64,000 bases of DNA from Caldithrix sp. (GTDB lineage Bacteria; Zhuqueibacterota; Zhuqueibacteria; Thermofontimicrobiales; Sulfurfontimicrobiaceae). How positions within the stretch are numbered: position 1 is the stretch's first letter; every line of letters starts with the position of its first letter. The notes beneath the pieces were generated by a model. The model saw only the letters and a program-made list of their open reading frames with translations, did no database searches and had not been told where the DNA came from. The position numbers were made by a program, and so were the translations under genes. Location: assembly GCA_020722815.1 (NCBI GenBank), contig DYKB01000014.1, positions 1 through 64,000 of the forward strand, given 5' to 3'. Positions 1 through 8,550 of the stretch are shown in pieces.

Positions 1-119
1 TGCCCTGGACACAAAAAATGAAAATTGTTTGCTTTCACCCGGTGATCGGTTACACCAATTCAATGACAGATGGTGGTCATGGTGGGTGAATACATGCGTT
101 TTTAATGATCAGGTTATTT
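1..119. other. No gene seen at left edge
   Basis: This short stretch lies downstream of the 3' end of the first minus-strand gene. I see no open frame of convincing length and no clear terminator hairpin in it. Confidence 0.5.
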
Positions 120-1271
120 TTAGAGTAATAAAAATTTTGCGAGCGCAATTTCTGCCAATTGACAGATTAAATCGAATACTAAACGGTCACGTTCCACAAA
201 ACCGCCTTCTTCAAACGCGCAAACGATATTGACGTAACCAAATACTTTACCTTCATCAAGAAGTGGGTGATAGAGCATCCCGGTTTTCAATTTTTGATGC
301 GGTAGAATTTGCGTTTCAGGGCGGACATGATGCTCCTGATGTGCCAGAATCGTGGCCTCATAGAGTTCAAAATCCGGGGTACCGAGAAAATGTTTTTGCC
401 ATTCCTCAGTTGTCAAAATATTTTTATGATACACCACCAAACCATTTTGAAATGGCAGGATTGGTGGAAAAATTTCACGAAGCTGATCGAAAATATGATA
501 CTCGTCCTGTGCGGTCAGTAAAATTTTTGCAGCGCGAAAAACTTTCTGATTGATTTCCATATTCATTTTTAATTGAACAATATCCGGCCATAAGACCTCG
601 GGGGCATCGTAAATTTCGGTGTAATTCATGGCGTCATTTATTTCAAATTGTCCCTGATCCTGAAATTGAATATGGCCTTTTAATTCAGTGGAAATATCAA
701 TCAATCCAAAAATTGAATCATCCAGATCTTGTTTTTCGAGCGATTCAGATTGTTGGGGGACGAATAAATCTGCTTCCTCCGGAACTGAAGGTGCTATCGG
801 CTGCGTGGTTCGTTTGACCGGGGACTTTGCCGGCTCGGCAACAGGAGAATATGATAACGATGCCGATCGAAATTCAGGTACCGGCGATTTCTCGATGTCA
901 GGCTTCAGTGGTGGTTCTGCTGGTTGGGGTTCAGCAATTTGTTTCCCGTTTTGTTGATTTTCAATCGTTATTTCGGGGGTTAAAAATACTTTATAAATTT
1001 CATTTTTTCCAAATGTGATAGTAACGCCATCTTTTAATGGCGTCAATGCGGAAACAGGTTGATTATCGACACTGGTGCCGTTCATACTGCCCAAATCTTT
1101 TATCCAGTACTGCTGATTATGGTCGAGAATAATTTCCGCATGTTTTTTCGAGACATAAGGGCTTTTTATTTGTAAATGACTGCCATCTTTTCGCCCGATT
1201 AGTAAAGGCATTTCTTGAAATTCGTATTTTAAACCAGAATTCACCCCGAGCTGACAAATTAATGTAAGCAC
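120..1271 (-). CDS. FHA domain protein with C-terminal GAF-like domain
   Basis: 383 aa. The N-terminal ~95 residues form a forkhead-associated (FHA) domain: IGRKDGS, then VSKKHAEI (the S-x-x-H phosphothreonine-binding motif), then DLGSMNGT. FHA domains bind phosphothreonine on partner proteins, so a signalling role next to Ser/Thr kinases is the family expectation, but no kinase is visible here. Residues ~100-200 are a Pro/Glu-rich linker. The last ~150 residues look GAF-like. There is no signal peptide or membrane segment, so it should be cytoplasmic. The start is GTG, preceded by GGAG at good spacing. The next gene upstream on the same strand is a second FHA protein, and a transposable element lies between them. 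FHA is a firm call; GAF is a fold-level guess. Confidence 0.85.
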   Translation of the reverse strand: MLTLICQLGVNSGLKYEFQEMPLLIGRKDGSHLQIKSPYVSKKHAEIILDHNQQYWIKDLGSMNGTSVDNQPVSALTPLKDGVTITFGKNEIYKVFLTPEITIENQQNGKQIAEPQPAEPPLKPDIEKSPVPEFRSASLSYSPVAEPAKSPVKRTTQPIAPSVPEEADLFVPQQSESLEKQDLDDSIFGLIDISTELKGHIQFQDQGQFEINDAMNYTEIYDAPEVLWPDIVQLKMNMEINQKVFRAAKILLTAQDEYHIFDQLREIFPPILPFQNGLVVYHKNILTTEEWQKHFLGTPDFELYEATILAHQEHHVRPETQILPHQKLKTGMLYHPLLDEGKVFGYVNIVCAFEEGGFVERDRLVFDLICQLAEIALAKFLLL

Positions 1272-1587
1272 GCTATTTTCTCCAAAATCATTGAATGACT
1301 CGTCTGTTTACTAGACACATTTTTCAGTAATAATTTGTATTATAAAATTTTGTTACCAATTTCGTTCCGCACATTTTTTCCCTTGCTGCCGAATAGAATC
1401 CTGAGTCATGCCCGAAAGCTTTAATCGGGCATCCATTAGTCTGAAAAAGTATGGATTCCCGCTAAAACAGGCAGAAATGACAGATTCGAACCATCCTTTG
1501 AGCGGTTGCCGTTGAATACGATTTATTGGTTATGGTAAAATCATGTATGATCAATTTTTATTTTAAAGTTTCTTTCATCGACGTTCG

Positions 1588-1678
1588 GTATCCCCTCAAT
1601 AAAGGATGGTGAAATCTACCCTTTCAAAGGTTTAAAACCTTTGAAAGGGTGTACGACCATGTTTTATTGAGTGGATAC
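1588..1678. mobile_element. MITE-like element, copy 1 (91 bp) with 8-bp target duplication
   Basis: The ends are GTATCCCCTCAAT (1588-1600) and the inverted ATTGAGTGGATAC (1666-1678). The flanks carry a perfect direct repeat GACGTTCG at 1580-1587 and 1679-1686, which is a target-site duplication. The core is a 31-bp palindrome (1619-1649): CCCTTTCAAAGGTTT, one A, then its exact complement. This core differs from the other three copies, which share only the ends. It sits just after the stop of the second FHA gene, so its hairpin could also end that transcript. There is no coding capacity, so any movement would need a transposase in trans. Confidence 0.8.
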
Positions 1679-1702
1679 GACGTTCGTTTAATCAGCCAAA
1701 CA

Positions 1703-2641
1703 TTATTGAACCGCCAGAATCGTTTCAATTGTTTGTACAATTCGTTCAGTAAAAGATCGCAGAATCTCCCGTCGCCGCAAGGGTAAATGCTGATTGACCT
1801 GCCAGGTGTCGGCGTAAAGAATACCCAGTACCAGCCGATCAGTCGCGAAATAGCCATATCGACCAATTTTGGTCGGTCTTTTGGAAAGCAATGGCAGGCA
1901 AACCAGACTCATGAGCTGCAATCTAACGACACTTTCCTGAGCCCTAAAATGAGAATCAAGTGGCATATTCTCCGCAACCACAATTTCACGGGTCTCGAGT
2001 GCCTTTTTAACCGCCGTTGAACTTATTTCGATGGAGTGATTGGCTATGGATTCGGCATTAAAATTACGTGCAAGGGTAAATTCAGTTTTATCCCTGTCTG
2101 AATATAAAACAAGATAGCCGCGCTGGCAGAGACAAATTTCAATGACCAGATCGATAATTACTCCCAGGGACTCCTCAAAACCATGCTGCATCAAGTAGGC
2201 GGGTGTCATGGAAGAAAGCGTTTTTTGGACGCGTTGAATGAGTTTCTCTTCTTCCGTTTGGATAGAAGCCAGCGACAGGTCTTTTGATTGAAAAATAAAT
2301 TTTTGTCGTCCAAATTGAATCGAATCCTGATGATTTAATTTGACCTGATCGATAATTTCGTTATTGACCAGTGTTCCGTTTTTGCTGCCGCGATCCCAGA
2401 GATAAAATTCGTGATCCACGAATCGAATTTGGGCATGCCGGGTTGAGACGGAACGGTCCGCGATGATGATGTCATTTCCCACATCGCGACCGATCTGATA
2501 TGACCGCGCAGCGAGATAGTGAATTATTTCCGAATCACTCGGATTCTGCGACTTGAGAATGGCCTGAAATAATTTATTTCCGCACCGAACACAAAAATAG
2601 GCGTCGTCATTATTTTGTAGATTACAGTTTGAACAGATCAT
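1703..2641 (-). CDS. Zinc-ribbon, FHA and GAF-like domain protein
   Basis: 312 aa. The N-terminus is a zinc ribbon with two CxxC pairs (CSNC at residues 3-6 and CVRC at 17-20). An FHA domain follows (~45-115) with IGRDVGND, the SVSTRHAQI phosphothreonine-binding motif and DRGSKNGT. The C-terminal ~170 residues look like a GAF domain (CQRGYLVLYSD, MSLVCLPLL), which in this family often senses small ligands or mediates dimerisation. The protein should be cytoplasmic and act as an adaptor in Ser/Thr phospho-signalling. It is transcribed leftward, away from glpK. Zinc ribbon and FHA are seen directly; the ligand and partner are unknown. Confidence 0.85.
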   Translation of the reverse strand: MICSNCNLQNNDDAYFCVRCGNKLFQAILKSQNPSDSEIIHYLAARSYQIGRDVGNDIIIADRSVSTRHAQIRFVDHEFYLWDRGSKNGTLVNNEIIDQVKLNHQDSIQFGRQKFIFQSKDLSLASIQTEEEKLIQRVQKTLSSMTPAYLMQHGFEESLGVIIDLVIEICLCQRGYLVLYSDRDKTEFTLARNFNAESIANHSIEISSTAVKKALETREIVVAENMPLDSHFRAQESVVRLQLMSLVCLPLLSKRPTKIGRYGYFATDRLVLGILYADTWQVNQHLPLRRREILRSFTERIVQTIETILAVQ

Positions 2642-2820
2642 TTTTCATCTTTAAATTTTCTGTGTTGACTCAATTTCCATTGTCAGAAAAATTTTTAAGA
2701 GCAAGTTTTGTTCCATTTCGAGGTAATAAGGCCTTGAATTGACTGAATCTGAAATTCATTCCGGAATTTAATATTTTGGATAAAATTTGAAATTTTATCG
2801 GCGGGACGATCATTTTATGT

Positions 2821-2849
2821 TTGACAGCGGAATCATTTTTTGATATATT
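2821..2849 (+). promoter_or_regulatory. Sigma-70-type promoter for glpK
   Basis: TTGACA at 2821-2826, exactly 17 bp, then TATATT at 2844-2849, about 43 bp before the chosen glpK start. The same box pair and spacing recur upstream of several other genes in the window. Confidence 0.7.
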
Positions 2850-2891
2850 AATAGCCATCCTAATTGGAAATGAATGAAAAGGAGCTTGTTG

Positions 2892-4385
2892 ATGAAAAAG
2901 TATATTTTGGCAATTGACCAGGGAACGACCGGAACAACTGTATTAATTTTTGATAACGACGGGAAAATTGCCGGTCGTGGTTATAAAGAAGTTACGCAAA
3001 TTTATCCACACCCGGGCTGGGTCGAACAGAATCCGGAGGAGATCTGGGAGACGACAGTGACCGTTATCCATGAGGCTTTGGCGACCAGTCAATTGGACTC
3101 GCAGCAGATCGAGGCTGTTGGTATTACAAATCAGCGTGAAACAACTGTCTTCTGGGAAAGAAAGTCCGGGAAACCAGTTCATAACGCCATTGTCTGGCAG
3201 TGCCGGCGAACGCAGAAAATTTGTGAAAATCTAAAGAAGGAAAACTTAAGTCCATTGTTTCGGGAACGAACCGGCCTGGTAATCGATGCTTATTTCTCCG
3301 GAACGAAAATTCAATGGCTTCTTGATCATGTTCCGAATGCTCGAAAAAAAGCCCTCAATGGTGATTTGTTATTCGGTACGATTGACACCTGGCTTTTATG
3401 GAAACTCACCGGCGGGAAAGTCCATGCCACGGATTATACGAACGCCTCACGGACGCTTATGTTCAATATTCATGAGAAAAAATGGGATGAAGAACTACTT
3501 AAAATTTTGAATATACCACCTGCACTCCTGCCAGAAGTTAAAAATTCTGCTGAATTGTTTGGCTATTGCGATCTCAATCAAATTTTTAAAACCCCCGTTC
3601 CAATCATGGGTATCGCGGGTGATCAACAGGCGGCGATGTTTGGTCAATGCTGTTGGGAGCCGGGAATGGTTAAAAATACGTATGGCACCGGTTGCTTTAT
3701 CATGATGAATACCGGCACCGAGGCCATTCATTCCCCCAATGGCCTTATTACAACCATTGCAGTCAATTCAGCAGGTAAGCCCTGCTACGCGCTGGAAGGT
3801 TCAGTCTTCATTGCCGGGGCAGCAATCCAATGGTTAAGAGATGAATTGAAACTCATTACCACCGCCGCGGAAACAGAATCGCTGGCGCAATCGGTGGCGC
3901 ATACCAATGGAGTTTATCTGGTACCGGCATTTGTGGGACTTGGTGCACCTTATTGGGATATGGAAGCCCGCGGCATCATTTGTGGGCTGACACGCGGGGC
4001 AAATCGGGCGCATCTGGTGCGAGCCGCTCTGGAATCGATTGCTTATCAAACCCAGGATGTTGTTAAAATTATGATGCAGGATGCGAATATCCCCATCCCG
4101 GAAATGCGCGTCGATGGGGGGGCTGCGGCCAATAATTTCCTGATGCAATTTCAGGCCGATATCTTAAATATTCCGGTGGATCGACCCGCCGTTATTGAAA
4201 CCACCGCGATGGGGGCTGCGTTTCTGGCCGGTTTGGCCACTGGATTCTGGAAGTCAGCGGCTGAACTTTTAAAAGCGCGTAACAGTGAAAGAAAATTCAC
4301 CCCGGCGATGGAAGCACCTAAAAGAGAAAATTTGTTATCTGGCTGGCAAAAAGCAATTAAACTTGCATTGAATAAGAATCATTAA
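2892..4385 (+). CDS. glpK: Glycerol kinase
   Basis: 497 aa from the ATG at 2892, which has GGAG 7 bp upstream; an ATG 18 bp earlier would put the ribosome-binding site inside the gene. It phosphorylates glycerol with ATP to sn-glycerol 3-phosphate in the cytoplasm, feeding glycerolipid synthesis or glycolysis. FGGY-kinase features are all visible: the N-terminal phosphate loop DQGTTGTT (residues ~9-16), GITNQRETT, WQCRRT, GDQQAAMFGQ and the C-terminal VDGGAAANNFLMQ. Its length matches the family (~500 aa). No glpF or glpD lies nearby. A mutarotase-like gene follows after 28 bp and is probably co-transcribed. Confidence 0.97.
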   Translation: MKKYILAIDQGTTGTTVLIFDNDGKIAGRGYKEVTQIYPHPGWVEQNPEEIWETTVTVIHEALATSQLDSQQIEAVGITNQRETTVFWERKSGKPVHNAIVWQCRRTQKICENLKKENLSPLFRERTGLVIDAYFSGTKIQWLLDHVPNARKKALNGDLLFGTIDTWLLWKLTGGKVHATDYTNASRTLMFNIHEKKWDEELLKILNIPPALLPEVKNSAELFGYCDLNQIFKTPVPIMGIAGDQQAAMFGQCCWEPGMVKNTYGTGCFIMMNTGTEAIHSPNGLITTIAVNSAGKPCYALEGSVFIAGAAIQWLRDELKLITTAAETESLAQSVAHTNGVYLVPAFVGLGAPYWDMEARGIICGLTRGANRAHLVRAALESIAYQTQDVVKIMMQDANIPIPEMRVDGGAAANNFLMQFQADILNIPVDRPAVIETTAMGAAFLAGLATGFWKSAAELLKARNSERKFTPAMEAPKRENLLSGWQKAIKLALNKNH

Positions 4386-4413
4386 CATTATTTTATAAAA
4401 AATGGAGCAATTT

Positions 4414-5601
4414 ATGAAAACACAAGATTTACCACTGCAAATCGTATACGATCAACCCTGTTTTACAATGCAATCTGATGAAATATTTTTAGCGGTCACC
4501 CGATTTGGTGGCCATGTTGCCCCGGTCGAATTTTATAAGAATAGCGAAAAACCGATTATGCCCTACCATATTGCCCCCTGGTGGGATGAGGGCATAACAG
4601 CCGAACATCCACCGTTGCTGCATGTGCTTCGGGGTGATTTTTTCTGTTGTCCTTTTGGCGGAAATGATGCCCCCTACCAGGGAATTCAATATCCACCACA
4701 TGGTGAAACCGCGAATCGTCCCTGGTCATTTATCAACTGGAGTTCCACTAGGGGTGGATCCTTTTTGCATTTAAGCCAGGAACAAATTTTACGACCTGGT
4801 TTGGTTGAAAAAAAATTAGCACTTTTACCGGCGCAAAACGTCTATTATGGGCAACATATTCTTTCGAAAATGGAAGGTCCTGTATCCCCCGGTCATCATG
4901 CCAATTTACGTTTTCCAGCTTCGCCTGGAAGTGGTAAATTGGCTTTTTCGCCATTTAAACATGCCCAGGTTTATATTCAGCCAACTGAATCACCAGAGAA
5001 TAAGGGTTATTCTATTTTAAAACCCGGTGCTGTTATTAAAAATCTAAAACAGGTACCCATGATCACCGGCGAAACAACCGATTTAACCGAGTATCCTGCG
5101 CGTCGCGGTTTTGAGGATATTGTCATTATCTGTGCCGATCCGGGATTGGAATTTTCGTGGACGACGGTCACTTTTCCTGATGAAGGCTATTTATGGTTTT
5201 CCATTAAAGATCCGAAGGTTTTGGCTTCAACCTTGCTCTGGATGTCCAATGGAGGACGGCATTATGCCCCCTGGAATGGACGGCATGTCAATGTGATGGG
5301 ACTGGAAGAAATTACTGCCTTTTTCCATGAGGGATTAGCCGCATCTGCCACACCGAATAGTCTCAATCAATTGGGAATTCAGACGAACTTACATCTTTCG
5401 GCGGACAAATCACTAAAGATTAATTATATTCAGGGGGTTGCTAAAATTCCAAAGGGATTCAATCGGGTCGCAGAAGTTCGGATTTCATCGAAAAACAAGC
5501 TTTCATTCAAGAGTGAAAATAATCAAACGATTGAAGTTAACTGCTATCATGAATTTCTTAACGACGGCAAATTGCCCGATTTACCTTTCTCATCAAAATG
5601 A
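4414..5601 (+). CDS. Galactose-mutarotase-like beta-sandwich protein (unassigned)
   Basis: 395 aa. The start at 4414 is chosen because GGAG lies 6 bp before it; an ATG 12 bp upstream overlaps that site. The sequence is beta-rich with many aromatic residues, and its N-terminal layout (a 'GGHVAPV' strand, then PPLLHVLRGDFFCCPFGG and PPHGETANRPW) resembles the aldose-1-epimerase/galactose-mutarotase fold, which binds sugars. There is no signal peptide, so it should be cytoplasmic. Its position directly after glpK suggests a role in polyol or sugar use. I cannot name a substrate; confidence is good for a real gene and modest for the fold. Confidence 0.7.
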   Translation: MKTQDLPLQIVYDQPCFTMQSDEIFLAVTRFGGHVAPVEFYKNSEKPIMPYHIAPWWDEGITAEHPPLLHVLRGDFFCCPFGGNDAPYQGIQYPPHGETANRPWSFINWSSTRGGSFLHLSQEQILRPGLVEKKLALLPAQNVYYGQHILSKMEGPVSPGHHANLRFPASPGSGKLAFSPFKHAQVYIQPTESPENKGYSILKPGAVIKNLKQVPMITGETTDLTEYPARRGFEDIVIICADPGLEFSWTTVTFPDEGYLWFSIKDPKVLASTLLWMSNGGRHYAPWNGRHVNVMGLEEITAFFHEGLAASATPNSLNQLGIQTNLHLSADKSLKINYIQGVAKIPKGFNRVAEVRISSKNKLSFKSENNQTIEVNCYHEFLNDGKLPDLPFSSK

Positions 5602-6034
5602 TGGTCGATTTTTTACCATCTCCTTTTCTTATTGACGTTTCAAAACTGGCACTATTTTTATTTTTTAATCCATCGAAAAATGTTAAAAGATTAAAATTTA
5701 CAAACAGTTATCTCGACTGCTTAATATTTTTGGAATAATTTTTGCATTTTTGCTCTTCACATCAAGAAATTACTGAAATAAATCTTTACAAAATTTTAAT
5801 ATTCTAATGCTTAGAAATCAAATAATTACCTGAGCAGTTAAGTCATCGATTTGATACCTGAAAATCAATATCAAATAGCATAAAATATCAGTAACAACCA
5901 AAACCATCCTGGATTTATTGACATGGATATTTAACAAAAAGTTAAACAAACTTTTTCCGTTGTAAATAGTAAAAACAAATACAAATCACCCTAACTTGCT
6001 GGTTTTGAAATTCAGTATTTTGTTGCAGGTAAAA
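5602..6034. other. Intergenic, A+T-rich, no gene seen
   Basis: No convincing frame in either strand. A weak hairpin (GATGGT / ACCATC, near 5600-5622) followed by T-rich sequence lies just after the preceding stop and may end that transcript. The promoter of the next gene is at the right edge. Confidence 0.4.
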
Positions 6035-6068
6035 AACACTTGACAAGTGTTTGAAAAATAAGTATATT
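6035..6068 (+). promoter_or_regulatory. Promoter with palindrome over the -35 box
   Basis: TTGACA at 6040-6045, 17 bp, TATATT at 6063-6068, about 50 bp before the start of the 708-aa receiver-DUF4388 gene. The -35 box is inside a perfect palindrome, AACACTT-GAC-AAGTGTT (6035-6051), which is where a dimeric repressor could bind and block polymerase. The promoter is clear; the operator is inference. Confidence 0.65.
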
Positions 6069-6119
6069 AAATCGATGGGAATAATTGAAATAAAAACCTG
6101 ATGAACACGGTTACCCATA

Positions 6120-8246
6120 ATGAGTGAACAGTTAATATTAGTGGCCGACGGTGATCCGAAAAATTTGCAAATCCTGAAAGAACATTTGGGTGAAGCAAAT
6201 TTTCAGGTAACGACGGTGAATACAGGATTACAGGCCTGGGAATCTATCAAAAAATCTCGACCGACTTTGGTCCTCTCCGAAGTAACGCTGCCGGGGCTGG
6301 ATGGATTGCAGTTGTTGGAGAAAATGCAGAAAGATCCAGAAACGGCACCGATCCCGCTTATTTTTTTGACCAATCGACGGGAATTGCAGGATCGCGTCCG
6401 AAGTTTAAAAATGGGCGCAAAAGATTACCTGGTCAAACCGTTGCATGTCAAAGAGGTTATTGCCCACATTAAAATGGTTCTGGCCCGGCTGGCCCGACGA
6501 CAAGCCGATGATAGCCCGTCTTTCTTTAAATTAAACGGGCGTCTTGAAGAACTGAGCGTTATTGAACTGATTGAAAGTTTTGGGGTTGAACGTAAAACCG
6601 GAATTTTAACTGTTTCCAATCAGCAGGGTAAAAACGGCCAGATTTATTTTAAAGATGGCTGTGTGATAAACGCCAAACAGGACAAATTTCAGAAGGAAAA
6701 GGCTATTTTTGAGCTGCTGACCTGGGCGAGTGGAACATTTAATATGGTTTTTAAAGAGGTAAATGTTCCGGATGAAATCGCCGTGAGTAATTTGGGGCTC
6801 TTGCTTGAAGGATTGAAGCGTATCGAAAAACGCGAAAAGCTTTCAAAACAGCTACCAAATTTTGATGTGACCTTTTTGCCGACATCAACTTTTATGAAAT
6901 TGATTTCCCAGCGCAATTTATCACCTGAGTATGTCAAATTAATTGCCCTTTTTGATGGTAAACATCGTGTTGCAGAAATCCTGAACCTGAGTCCTTTCGA
7001 TGATTTAAAGACGCTGGAAGTTATTGTTCAACTCAATAAACAACAGCTTATTAAAACAGCCAGTCGGGACGAGAAGGTTGTTGCGCCACCTTTACCGCGC
7101 GCCGGTGATGTTGCAATTTCCGATTCCGACATTACACCGCAAAAAATTGAGACACCACGACCGCAACCCAGGTTGCGAACTGAAGTCCCCGTGCGCGAAG
7201 CCGCGGAAGGGCAATATTTCCCGCGAATTGAACCCAGAAATTCTCGTATTTTACGAACACCGCCAGTTGAGGCCATTCCTGATCAAAAAGTTCCGGAGTC
7301 CAAACCAGCCGTTGAAATGGAAAGCCAGGAAGAGCCACTGGAAGTCAAGACGCCACGGGAAGAAGTACCTGAAATTAAAGCTCCCAAAAGCAGCGAATCC
7401 AATGGAACCTCCCTTCAGGAGAATGCTGATTTACGGCAATCGAAAATTTTGAAACCGAAAAGCGAGGAAACAGCAGAAGAAAAACCAGTGCAATCTGCTG
7501 AAATTCCCGTAGCCCGTGAGGAAATTATATCTTCAAATGAACCAGAAAAATCTTCGCCTGTTATTATTGAACCGGAAAAAGAGGACGTTGAAGAGATTCA
7601 GCAGACTGATGGACGCTATAAAACCCCGGAATTGAGCCAGGAAATATTGCAATCAGTTATTTTTCGCAAGAAACCAACAATTCCCAAACAGCCAGCACCG
7701 CGAGTTCCGCAGGAGATTAAAAGTGGACTTTTTATCCTCATCGAAGGGGGAGAATTTCCAATTTTTAAGACGGTTACGCAAAACCAATTTCAAAGTCGTA
7801 ATTTTAATGGCGCTGGAATTGGTGAACTTAAAGTCGGTCGCATCCAGCTTTCAGAGTCGTATCTGATGAACTTAATTTCGGTTTCAATCGATGGCAAATT
7901 TAATATGGTACTTGATAGTTATGCGGAAAAAATGACTGGCTTTACGCTGGTTATCGATTGTTCGAAAACGAACAATTGGGAATATTTGGGGTATTTGACC
8001 CGGATGTTACATGAACGCTATGCTGTGAATTTCTTTTTAATCGGTCTGTATCTTGAAAATAGTGAAGTTAAAACCAAAGATGTCCTGCGCGATCGGCTGA
8101 GTCTGGGAGATCGGGTCCCCATTTTTAGCTGTGAGACCCTTTCAGCAACTAATATTCAAAAAATATTTACTCAAAATATTCATGATTGGCCCAATCAATC
8201 TGCTTTTCAACGATCTGGTTCGGTTTTTGAGCAAATTGAAACCTGA
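6120..8246 (+). CDS. Receiver-like / DUF4388 (PATAN) protein with degenerate GTPase C-terminus
   Basis: 708 aa. Residues 4-120 form a receiver domain, but the phospho-acceptor Asp is Glu54 (LSEVTLPGLDG); the acidic pocket reads A-D-G-D and the conserved Lys (YLVKP) is kept. Residues ~135-245 are a DUF4388/PATAN domain (NGRLEELSVIELIESFGVERKTG, then GQIYFKDGCVINA). A small helical region follows (~265-320), then a ~200-residue Pro/Glu/Lys-rich linker. Residues ~535-700 follow the strand/helix order of MglA/Ras-like GTPases (GELKVGRIQL, then TGFTLVIDCSKTNNWEYL) but lack both a GKS/T P-loop and an NKxD motif. It is cytoplasmic. No clear ribosome-binding site precedes the ATG. Probably a scaffold that no longer needs phosphorylation; the GTPase-fold call is from pattern only. 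Confidence 0.8.
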   Translation: MSEQLILVADGDPKNLQILKEHLGEANFQVTTVNTGLQAWESIKKSRPTLVLSEVTLPGLDGLQLLEKMQKDPETAPIPLIFLTNRRELQDRVRSLKMGAKDYLVKPLHVKEVIAHIKMVLARLARRQADDSPSFFKLNGRLEELSVIELIESFGVERKTGILTVSNQQGKNGQIYFKDGCVINAKQDKFQKEKAIFELLTWASGTFNMVFKEVNVPDEIAVSNLGLLLEGLKRIEKREKLSKQLPNFDVTFLPTSTFMKLISQRNLSPEYVKLIALFDGKHRVAEILNLSPFDDLKTLEVIVQLNKQQLIKTASRDEKVVAPPLPRAGDVAISDSDITPQKIETPRPQPRLRTEVPVREAAEGQYFPRIEPRNSRILRTPPVEAIPDQKVPESKPAVEMESQEEPLEVKTPREEVPEIKAPKSSESNGTSLQENADLRQSKILKPKSEETAEEKPVQSAEIPVAREEIISSNEPEKSSPVIIEPEKEDVEEIQQTDGRYKTPELSQEILQSVIFRKKPTIPKQPAPRVPQEIKSGLFILIEGGEFPIFKTVTQNQFQSRNFNGAGIGELKVGRIQLSESYLMNLISVSIDGKFNMVLDSYAEKMTGFTLVIDCSKTNNWEYLGYLTRMLHERYAVNFFLIGLYLENSEVKTKDVLRDRLSLGDRVPIFSCETLSATNIQKIFTQNIHDWPNQSAFQRSGSVFEQIET

Positions 8247-8550
8247 AATTGCACCCCTCGTGCACTAGCATTCAGTTATTAAATTGTCGGTTGTGGGGGA
8301 TGCGCGCAAATCGTAATGCGTCATTCGTCCTGCGTGAAAAATCCCCTTTTTCTTTTATTCGCCAATCGGTTTTTAATACTTCGTTGATTAAAAAAAATAA
8401 TTTATCAAAAAATTGACTGTCGATTTCGTCGATTCAGTGGATTTTTTATGTAAAAAATCTGAGGAATCTGTGGTTGAAGGTTGTTAGCTTTTAGTTAAAA
8501 TAAAGGTTTTCCAGGGAATTATCAATTAAGGGTATAAAGACAAACGGACC
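8247..8550. other. Intergenic with one short CGTAATGCG-type repeat
   Basis: Holds a copy of the window's short intergenic repeat at 8312-8338 (CGTAATGCGTCATTCGTCC and on). A weak -35/-10 pair (TTGAAG at 8474, 16 bp, TAAAAT at 8496) is the best promoter candidate for the next gene. No gene seen. Confidence 0.4.

Noticed and set aside
1484..1500. GGATTCGAACC-like word suggesting a minus-strand tRNA
   Set aside because: The bases around it do not form a 5-bp T-arm stem (A faces C at the second pair) and no anticodon or D arm can be placed.
2670..2858. 62-codon minus-strand frame upstream of glpK
   Set aside because: It covers the glpK promoter and has no family match or ribosome-binding site.
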